Translations under genes and position numbers: made by a program
Assembly (NCBI GenBank): GCA_025966255.1
Contig: JAOPVG010000161.1
Span: 1 to 12,242, forward strand
Length of the DNA: 12,242 nt
From: Jatrophihabitans sp.
GTDB lineage: Bacteria; Actinomycetota; Actinomycetes; Mycobacteriales; Jatrophihabitantaceae
Direction: 5' to 3'
Shown here: piece by piece, positions 7,055-12,242 of the stretch
Numbering within the stretch: position 1 is the first letter of the stretch
Layout of the letters: the number at the start of each line of letters is the position of its first letter
The notes under the pieces: model-generated
Seen by the model: the letters and a program-made list of their open reading frames with translations, nothing else
The model's database searches: none
What the model was told of the DNA's origin: nothing

Positions 7055-8145
7055 CCAACCAGGTTCGCGGAGTTATCGCTCGCAGCGTGAACGCGCCCGT
7101 CGAGGTCGTGACGATCAACGTGCCCGACCCGGGTCCGGGTGAGGCGCTCGTCCAGGTGCAGGCCTGCGGGGTCTGCCACACCGACCTTCACTACCGCGAC
7201 GGCGGCATCAACAATGACTTCCCGTTCCTGCTCGGCCACGAGGCGGCCGGCGTCGTGGAGGCAGTGGGTCCGGACGTCACCGAGGTGGCACCGGGAGACT
7301 TCGTGATCCTCAACTGGCGCGCGGTCTGCGGGCAGTGTCGGGCCTGTAAGCGGGGCGAGCCGCAGTACTGCTTCAACACCCACAACGCCAAGCAGAAGAT
7401 GACGCTCGAAGACGGCAACGAGCTCTCGCCCGCTCTCGGCATCGGGGCCTTCGCGGACAAGACACTGGTCGCGGCCGGTCAGTGCACGAAGGTCGACCCG
7501 TCGGCTCCGGCCACCGTGGCCGGGTTGCTCGGCTGCGGCGTGATGGCCGGGCTCGGCGCGGCCGTCAACACCGGTGGCGTGCACCTCGGCCAGAGCATCG
7601 CCGTGATCGGCTGTGGCGGCGTGGGCGCGGCCGCAATAGCGGGCAGCCGGCTCGCGAACGCGGCGAAGATCATCGCCATCGACATCGACGACCGGAAGCT
7701 CGAGAACGCCAAGCAGTTCGGGGCAACCCACACGATCAACTCGAAGGGTCTCGGCGTCGACGACGTGGTCGCTGCGATCCAGGAGCTCACCGACGGCAAC
7801 GGCGCCGACGTCGTCGTCGACGCCGTCGGCCGTCCGGAGACGTACAAGCAGGCCTTCTACGGACGCGATCTGGCCGGCACCGTGGTACTCGTCGGCGTAC
7901 CGAATCCCGAGCTGACGCTCGAACTGCCGCTGATCGACTTCTTCGGCCGCGGCGGTGCGCTGAAGTCGTCCTGGTACGGCGACTGCCTGCCGTCGCGTGA
8001 CTTTCCGATGCTCATCGACCTCTACCTGCAGGGTCGGCTGCCGCTGGACAAGTTCGTCAGCGAGGAGATCGGTATCGACGACATCGAGGCGGCGTTCACC
8101 AAGATGCATTCCGGCGATGTGCTGCGCTCGGTCGTCGTGTTGTGA
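7051..8145 (+). CDS. mscR: S-(hydroxymethyl)mycothiol dehydrogenase (mycothiol-dependent formaldehyde dehydrogenase)
   Basis: A 364-residue zinc-dependent medium-chain dehydrogenase. Catalytic zinc ligands are Cys42 (CGVCHTDLH), His63-Glu64 (LGHEAAG) and Cys162. The structural zinc lobe has Cys93, Cys96, Cys99 and Cys107 ([15 protein letters not shown]). The Rossmann motif GCGGVG (187-192) followed by Asp211 in AIDIDD indicates NAD rather than NADP. The segments [18 protein letters not shown] and [14 protein letters not shown] are typical of MscR/AdhE2 (Rv2259), which oxidises the formaldehyde-mycothiol adduct to S-formylmycothiol, and also acts on S-nitrosomycothiol. ATG 7051 overlaps the PEBP stop and the TGA overlaps the GTG of the MBL-fold gene, so the gene sits in the middle of a coupled trio. 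The next gene corresponds to the Rv2260 neighbour in M. tuberculosis, supporting the assignment over a generic alcohol dehydrogenase. Confidence 0.93.
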   Translation: MTNQVRGVIARSVNAPVEVVTINVPDPGPGEALVQVQACGVCHTDLHYRDGGINNDFPFLLGHEAAGVVEAVGPDVTEVAPGDFVILNWRAVCGQCRACKRGEPQYCFNTHNAKQKMTLEDGNELSPALGIGAFADKTLVAAGQCTKVDPSAPATVAGLLGCGVMAGLGAAVNTGGVHLGQSIAVIGCGGVGAAAIAGSRLANAAKIIAIDIDDRKLENAKQFGATHTINSKGLGVDDVVAAIQELTDGNGADVVVDAVGRPETYKQAFYGRDLAGTVVLVGVPNPELTLELPLIDFFGRGGALKSSWYGDCLPSRDFPMLIDLYLQGRLPLDKFVSEEIGIDDIEAAFTKMHSGDVLRSVVVL

Positions 8146-8765
8146 GCGCCCGCATCGACCACACCGTCACTAGTGGCACGTTCAGCCTCGACGGCGGCAC
8201 GTGGGACGTCGACAACAACGTCTGGGTGATCGGTGACGATGCCGAGTGCGTCGTCATCGACGCCCCGCACGACGCCGACCCGATCGCCGAGCTCATCGGC
8301 GACCGGCGGGTCGTCGCGATCCTGTGCACGCACGGCCACGACGACCACGTCACCGTGGCCAACGAGCTGTCCGACCGCTTCGACGCGCCGGTGCGGCTGC
8401 ATCCGGACGACGAAGTGCTCTGGCGCATGACCTATCGACACACCGCCTTCGAGCCGATCGCCGACGGCGACACGGTCAGCGTCGGCGGCACCGAACTACA
8501 GGTTCTGCACACGCCCGGGCACGCCCCGGGGGCGGTGTGTTACTACGCGCCTGACCTCGGCGCAGTGTTCACCGGCGACACGCTCTTCCAAGGTGGTCCC
8601 GGCGCGACCGGTCGCTCGTACTCCGACTTCGACACGATCGTCGCCTCCATCCGGTCGCGCCTGTTGGTCCTGCCTACGGAGACGGTGGTGCATACCGGCC
8701 ACGGCGACGACACCACCATCGGCGCCGAGGCGGCCGGCGCCGACGAATGGAGCCAACCGGGCTGA
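8142..8765 (+). CDS. Metallo-beta-lactamase-fold hydrolase (MscR partner, Rv2260-like)
   Basis: A 207-residue MBL-fold hydrolase, the size of glyoxalase-II-like members. The metal-binding motif THGHDDH (63-69) provides His64, His66, Asp68 and His69. Further ligands are His127 (TPGHAPG), Asp146 (FTGDTLF) and His187 (HTGHGDD), so the full two-metal set is present. GTG 8142 overlaps the mscR stop (GTGA), giving translational coupling and a fixed start. The context implies action on a mycothiol thioester: S-formylmycothiol hydrolysis to formate and mycothiol is the obvious missing step after MscR, and glyoxalase-II-like enzymes hydrolyse such thioesters. This is inference; a general acyl-mycothiol hydrolase is equally possible. 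The gene ends 10 bp from the converging small membrane protein gene, with only a 4-bp hairpin (ACCC/GGGT) between. Confidence 0.92.
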   Translation: MSARIDHTVTSGTFSLDGGTWDVDNNVWVIGDDAECVVIDAPHDADPIAELIGDRRVVAILCTHGHDDHVTVANELSDRFDAPVRLHPDDEVLWRMTYRHTAFEPIADGDTVSVGGTELQVLHTPGHAPGAVCYYAPDLGAVFTGDTLFQGGPGATGRSYSDFDTIVASIRSRLLVLPTETVVHTGHGDDTTIGAEAAGADEWSQPG

Positions 8766-8775
8766 ACCCGCTGGG

Positions 8776-8991
8776 TCATCTTGCCCTGCGGGTAGTGCGC
8801 CAGAGGGACAGCGCGAGGATGGCCGTGACGGCCACGGGCACGAGCCACCACGCGGGGACGGACGTTCTGGCCACGGCGCCGGTCGCGCCGAGGGCGAGGA
8901 CGACACCGGCGGCGATGCGCCAGTCGTCGCCGACGATGAAGTCCCACCAGAACGCACCGAAGGCGCGTGCTCCGCGGCCGAGCCGGTTCAT
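8776..8991 (-). CDS. Small two-helix membrane protein (71 aa), unknown
   Basis: A 71-residue protein with two predicted membrane helices: roughly residues 25-41 (WRIAAGVVLALGATGAV) and 46-64 (VPAWWLVPVAVTAILALSL). The N-terminus is basic with an aromatic patch (FGAFWWDFIVGDDW), and the C-terminus is Arg-rich (WRTTRRAR). ATG 8991 overlaps the stop of the upstream COG4280-like gene by 4 bp (ATGA, 8988-8991), so it is translationally coupled to that protein. It may be an accessory subunit or stabiliser of the larger membrane protein. I recognise no named family. Confidence 0.75.
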   Translation of the reverse strand: MNRLGRGARAFGAFWWDFIVGDDWRIAAGVVLALGATGAVARTSVPAWWLVPVAVTAILALSLWRTTRRAR

Positions 8992-9776
8992 CGCGGGTCC
9001 GGAACAGGGGTCGCGGCGCCGGCCTGGACGAGGTCGTCCGCGACCTGCTTGGCGTGCACCCCGCGCAGCACCCAGACGGCGGCGAGGGCCAGCACGAGTA
9101 CGCCGCCGATGATCACGAGCAACGCTAGATCGGCTCCGGGCCAATGGCCGCCGGCCCCCTCCACGCCCCAGAAGGTGCCGAACGCGATCAGCATCACGCC
9201 GACCGCGAACTTGAGCGTGTTCTCCGGAACCCGCGCCAGCGGCGCCCGCAGCGCGACGCCCGCGACCGCGACGAGGACGACCGCGGCCACCGCACCGACC
9301 GCTGCCAGCGGAATGCTGTGCTGGTTGGCGCCGAACGTCAGGACGATGAACGCCACCTCGAGCCCTTCGAGTAGGACTCCCTTGAACGCGAGGGTGAACG
9401 CATACGAGTCCCCGAAGATCCCCTGCCCGGCCGGCTGGGCCTGCTCGGCCGCCGCGCGCTCGCGCTGGTAGATCGCGTCCTCGTCGTGCAGCGCCTTGAA
9501 TCCCGACGCTCGCAGGATCGCCTTGCGCAGCCACCCTAGGCCGAAGATCAGCAACAGTCCGCCGACCACCAGACGCAGCGCGTCGATCGGCAGGACCGTC
9601 AAGGCCGGACCGAGCGCGGCGACGATGATCGCCAGGACGATCAGGCCGCCCGCCACGCCGCGCATGGTCGCGTGCCAGCCGCGGGTCAGGCCCACCGCCA
9701 GCACGATTGTCAACGCCTCGACGGACTCCACCACGCAGGCGGCAAACACCGCCAGCACCAGCAGCAGGTCACGCAT
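8988..9776 (-). CDS. Polytopic membrane protein, COG4280-like, with two ExxE motifs
   Basis: A 262-residue membrane protein with about seven hydrophobic segments (approx. 3-25, 40-62, 66-84, 126-148, 157-178, 189-206, 214-237) and a charged cytosolic loop at about 85-122 (LRKAILRASGFKALHDEDAI, then Glu/Ala/Gln-rich). Two related sequences, ESVEALTIVLAVG (17-29) and EGLEVAFIVLTFG (137-149), place an ExxE pair at the same point of each half, which looks like an internal duplication. The second resembles the REGLE motif of FTR1 iron permeases, but the Arg is missing and the rest does not match well. I assign it to the uncharacterised COG4280-type membrane proteins from memory. Acidic ExxE pairs in helices suggest cation transport, which is inference. 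ATG 9776 has GGGAG upstream at a suitable distance. It is followed by the coupled 71-residue protein. Confidence 0.8.
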   Translation of the reverse strand: MRDLLLVLAVFAACVVESVEALTIVLAVGLTRGWHATMRGVAGGLIVLAIIVAALGPALTVLPIDALRLVVGGLLLIFGLGWLRKAILRASGFKALHDEDAIYQRERAAAEQAQPAGQGIFGDSYAFTLAFKGVLLEGLEVAFIVLTFGANQHSIPLAAVGAVAAVVLVAVAGVALRAPLARVPENTLKFAVGVMLIAFGTFWGVEGAGGHWPGADLALLVIIGGVLVLALAAVWVLRGVHAKQVADDLVQAGAATPVPDPR

Positions 9777-9807
9777 TCAGCCAGCTCCCATCAACGTCCG
9801 GTCGAAG

Positions 9808-9832
9808 GCCGACCCTATTCCTGCCGGTCGGC
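9808..9832 (-). terminator. Hairpin downstream of the MFS gene
   Basis: GCCGACC (9808-9814) and GGTCGGC (9826-9832) are perfect 7-bp complements with an 11-nt loop. They lie 17 bp beyond the MFS stop (9849) and before the COG4280-like start (9776). The hairpin may terminate or attenuate the reductase-MFS transcript before the membrane-protein pair. There is no T-tract. Confidence 0.3.
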
Positions 9833-9848
9833 GAACACGCTGAGCCCG

Positions 9849-11048
9849 TCAGGACCGGGCGCGGTCGGCGCGGGTGAGCAGGACCAGGGCCGTCGCGGCG
9901 AGCAGGGCGACGAGCGCGGCGAACACCACCCCGGCCGTGACCAGGTCGAACGCGCTCGCCATCGAACCGACCCCGATCACCGGGATAGATATGCCGACGT
10001 ACAGCACGACGAAGAAGGTGGACGTCACCTCGCCGCGCTCGTCGTCCGGGGCCGCACCCGCCACCGAGCCGAGCCCGGCGCGGAAACTCATGCCGTGACC
10101 GACCCCGGCAATCACCGCTCCGACGACGAGCAGAGCCAGCGAGTGCGCGTCCAGGCTCAACGCCACGATCGCCATGCCGACGATCAACGTCACGCAGCCC
10201 CCACGCAGCGCGCGATCCAGGGCGAGTCGAGCCGACAGCACCTGCCCGGCAACCGATGCCGCGAATGCGCACAGGACCACCACGCCCACCAGCGCGCGAT
10301 TGCTGTGGTGCAGCACCGTCCCGAGAAAGGCGGGCGACACCGACGTGAACAGGCCGAGCACGGCGAAGCCCGCGAACCCGGCGATCGCGGCTCGCGTGAA
10401 GACCGCGCGCATTTCGGCCGGCACGTGCAACGGCCGCGGCGCGAGTCGAGGGGAATCGACGCGTGACACCGGGTCCCGCACGACCATTACCAATCCGAGA
10501 CCGACCACGACCAGGGCGAGGTCGACGAGGAAACACAGCCGCGTCGGCGACGGTGCCCACTCTGCGAGCACGCCGGCCAGCAACGGACCCAGTCCGAGAC
10601 CGCCCATGTTCACGGCCGCCGCTACCAGGCCGGCCCGGGCCCGGCCCTGCGGCGGCGCCAGATCGACGATCGTGGCTGTGGCGGTGCCGGTCAAGATCCC
10701 GGCCGACAATCCGGACAGCACGCGTCCGACGTAGAGCCAGGCGATCGCACCGGGCAGCAGGAAGACGATGGCCGACAGCCCGGACAGCACGAGTCCGGCG
10801 AGCAGCATCGGACGCCGTCCGATCTGGTCGGACCAGTGCCCGAACAGCAGCAGACCGGCGATAACGCCGGCGGCGTATACGGCAAACACGACCGTGGTGA
10901 CCAGCTCGCCGAACCCGAACTCCGCCGCGTAGATCGGGTACAGCGGGGTGGGCAGCGTGGTGCCCAGCATCGTGATGGTGAACGCGGCGCCGACGAGGGC
11001 AACGCCGGGCCACCCGGCGATACGGCGGTCAGCGGCCGCGGCGCTCAC
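9849..11048 (-). CDS. Major facilitator superfamily transporter (12-helix efflux-type)
   Basis: A 399-residue MFS permease of standard length with about 12 hydrophobic segments. Motif A between helices 2 and 3 is [13 protein letters not shown] (70-82), with the conserved Gly, Asp and GRR. A helix-4 region [13 protein letters not shown] (106-118) and a helix-5 region [18 protein letters not shown] resemble the drug/proton antiporter signature, suggesting export rather than uptake. The central loop around [18 protein letters not shown] separates the halves. GTG 11048 overlaps the stop of the upstream aldo/keto reductase (GTGA, 11045-11048), so the two are translationally coupled. The substrate cannot be read from sequence. 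A weak ribosome binding site is expected, as reinitiation after the reductase would drive translation. Confidence 0.9.
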   Translation of the reverse strand: MSAAAADRRIAGWPGVALVGAAFTITMLGTTLPTPLYPIYAAEFGFGELVTTVVFAVYAAGVIAGLLLFGHWSDQIGRRPMLLAGLVLSGLSAIVFLLPGAIAWLYVGRVLSGLSAGILTGTATATIVDLAPPQGRARAGLVAAAVNMGGLGLGPLLAGVLAEWAPSPTRLCFLVDLALVVVGLGLVMVVRDPVSRVDSPRLAPRPLHVPAEMRAVFTRAAIAGFAGFAVLGLFTSVSPAFLGTVLHHSNRALVGVVVLCAFAASVAGQVLSARLALDRALRGGCVTLIVGMAIVALSLDAHSLALLVVGAVIAGVGHGMSFRAGLGSVAGAAPDDERGEVTSTFFVVLYVGISIPVIGVGSMASAFDLVTAGVVFAALVALLAATALVLLTRADRARS

Positions 11049-11917
11049 GCCGCGTTGGCGGCGGCGGTCAGTTCGTCGACCTGGTCCCGAGTGAGGCGGA
11101 GTCCGGCCGCCGCAACGTTCTCCTCGAGGTGCTCGACGGTGGACGTGCCCGGGATCGGCAGGATGATCTGCGCGCGGGCCAGCAGCCAGGCCAACGCAAC
11201 CTGGGCCGGCGTGGTGTCGGTGGCCTCAGCGATCTCGTCGACGGGCCCGCCGCGGTCGGCCAGGGCCCCGGCGTTGATCGGGAACCACGGGATGAAACCG
11301 ATGCTCTCGCGCGTGCAGTAGTCCACCACGTCTTCGGACTGGCGATTGCTCAGGTTGTACAGGTTCTGCACGGTAGCGATCTCGGCGATCCTGCGCGCGG
11401 CATCGATCTCCTCGACGCTGACCTCCGACAGGCCGATCGCGGCGATCTTGCCTTCGTCCTGCATCGTCTTGAGCTCCCCGATCTGCTCCTCGAACGGCAC
11501 CTTCGCGTCGATCCGGTGCAACTGGAAGAGGTCGATGCGCTCGAGCCCGAGACGCCGCAGGCTCATCTCGACCTCTTGACGCAGGTACTCCGGACGCCCC
11601 ACTGGTGCCCACACGTCCGGCCCGTGCCGCACCAGGCCGGCCTTCGTCGCGACGAGCACCTGCTCGGGGTACGGATGCAGTGCCTCGCGGATGATCTCCT
11701 CGCTGACGTACGGCCCGTAGGAATCAGCTGTGTCGATGAGGTCGACGCCGAGTTCCACCGCCCGGCGAACGACCCGCACGCACTCGGCACGATCGTCGGG
11801 CTCGCCCCAGATGCCCGGCCCCGTCAGGCGCATCGCGCCGAAGCCGAGACGGTGCACCTCCTTGTCACCGATCGTGAACGTGCCGGACGAATGAATCTTG
11901 AGATCGGGATCAGCCAT
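11045..11917 (-). CDS. Aldo/keto reductase
   Basis: A 290-residue aldo/keto reductase with the full catalytic tetrad: Asp62 and Tyr67 ([10 protein letters not shown]), Lys92 (VATKAG) and His134 (LFQLHRID). The late segment LPIPGTST (253-260) is the typical NADPH-phosphate-binding region. The beginning [17 protein letters not shown] resembles the E. coli YdbC/PdxI pyridoxal reductase group, so pyridoxal is one candidate substrate, but AKRs are promiscuous. The in-frame extension to 11959 adds 14 residues with no family support; ATG 11917 has GAGGAG about 8 nt upstream and is preferred. Its stop overlaps the GTG of the MFS transporter, so a metabolite reduced here may be exported, or the two simply share expression. 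Cytoplasmic. It is read away from the OYE remnant and the OsmC-like gene. Confidence 0.93.
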   Translation of the reverse strand: MADPDLKIHSSGTFTIGDKEVHRLGFGAMRLTGPGIWGEPDDRAECVRVVRRAVELGVDLIDTADSYGPYVSEEIIREALHPYPEQVLVATKAGLVRHGPDVWAPVGRPEYLRQEVEMSLRRLGLERIDLFQLHRIDAKVPFEEQIGELKTMQDEGKIAAIGLSEVSVEEIDAARRIAEIATVQNLYNLSNRQSEDVVDYCTRESIGFIPWFPINAGALADRGGPVDEIAEATDTTPAQVALAWLLARAQIILPIPGTSTVEHLEENVAAAGLRLTRDQVDELTAAANAA

Positions 11918-12022
11918 GCCTGGAACTCCTCTGATTCGCTGTTGATCCTGGGGTGACACCTACCGGCGGGCGCCAACCCTCTCCTACCCGCCACAGCCGG
12001 GAAGATCCCGCGGCCCGCGTAG

Positions 12023-12160
<138 letters not shown>

Positions 12161-12208
12161 CGCAAGATGGAAGTACCGATCAGACGCCCCTCACCCAAGG
12201 AGAGACAC

Positions 12209-12242
12209 ATGCCCACTCGTACCGCTCGCACGGCCTGGACCG
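12209..12242 (+). CDS. OsmC-like protein, N-terminus only (cut by window end)
   Basis: ATG 12209 begins MPTRTARTAWT, the start typical of OsmC-family peroxiredoxins (MxTRTAxAxWEG). AAGGAGA (12197-12203) lies at the right distance upstream. Only 11 codons are visible, so the Cys residues that reduce organic hydroperoxides are not seen. A 48-bp gap follows the OYE remnant; no operator could be identified in it. Confidence 0.6.
   Translation, partial: MPTRTARTAWT

Noticed and set aside
7057..7065. AACCAGGTT near the mscR start as a second KstR site
   Set aside because: The AAC and GTT half-sites are 3 nt apart rather than 2, and the outer T/A positions do not fit; it is also inside the coding sequence.
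8766..8776. ACCC/GGGT hairpin between the MBL-fold gene and the small membrane protein gene
   Set aside because: Only 4-bp arms; too short to call a terminator.
11965..11992. GGCGGG/CCCGCC inverted repeat upstream of the aldo/keto reductase
   Set aside because: 6-bp arms with a 16-nt loop in GC-rich DNA; expected by chance.

Overview
This is a high-GC stretch of an actinobacterial chromosome, probably from a soil or steroid/fatty-acid-degrading lineage. Third-position GC is very high, starts are GTG or ATG with AGGAG-type ribosome binding sites, and genes overlap by 4 bp. The clearest taxonomic marker is a mycothiol-dependent formaldehyde dehydrogenase (MscR), since mycothiol is made only by Actinomycetota. 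I see no tRNA, rRNA, insertion sequence, CRISPR array or phage gene. The window reads as ordinary accessory metabolism, with a few regulatory and decay signals worth attention.

Layout. The left end holds the C-terminal part of an IclR-family regulator (+). It converges on a succinate-semialdehyde-type aldehyde dehydrogenase (-), with a hairpin-capable repeat between them. A 149-bp divergent gap with an imperfect palindrome separates the dehydrogenase from a PGAP1-like alpha/beta hydrolase (+). That hydrolase converges across 19 bp, which can form a hairpin, on a secreted CocE/NonD (peptidase S15 fold) hydrolase (-).

The centre (5468-8765) is all on the + strand: a one-domain cupin, then an NTF2/SnoaL-like protein, then a tightly coupled trio of PEBP-family protein, MscR and metallo-beta-lactamase-fold hydrolase, each overlapping the next by 4 bp. 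The cupin stop codon lies inside a perfect palindrome that matches the KstR operator consensus TNNAACNNGTTNNA and sits just before the NTF2-like gene. This suggests control by a KstR-type TetR repressor of steroid catabolism.

The right part is on the - strand. An aldo/keto reductase overlaps an MFS transporter by 4 bp. After a 72-bp gap with a hairpin comes a polytopic membrane protein of the COG4280 type carrying two ExxE motifs, coupled by 4 bp to a 71-residue two-helix membrane protein. At the right edge is a decayed C-terminal remnant of an Old Yellow Enzyme (NADH:flavin oxidoreductase), followed by the first codons of an OsmC-like gene that runs out of the window.

How the genes work together: MscR oxidises S-hydroxymethylmycothiol formed from formaldehyde, and the MBL-fold partner is a good candidate for the thioester hydrolysis or a related step. 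The same pair is adjacent in Mycobacterium tuberculosis (Rv2259-Rv2260). The rest is a mixture of aldehyde/carbonyl redox enzymes (aldehyde dehydrogenase, aldo/keto reductase, OYE remnant, OsmC) and esterases, fitting detoxification and use of lipids or steroids. Links beyond the overlapping genes are inference.
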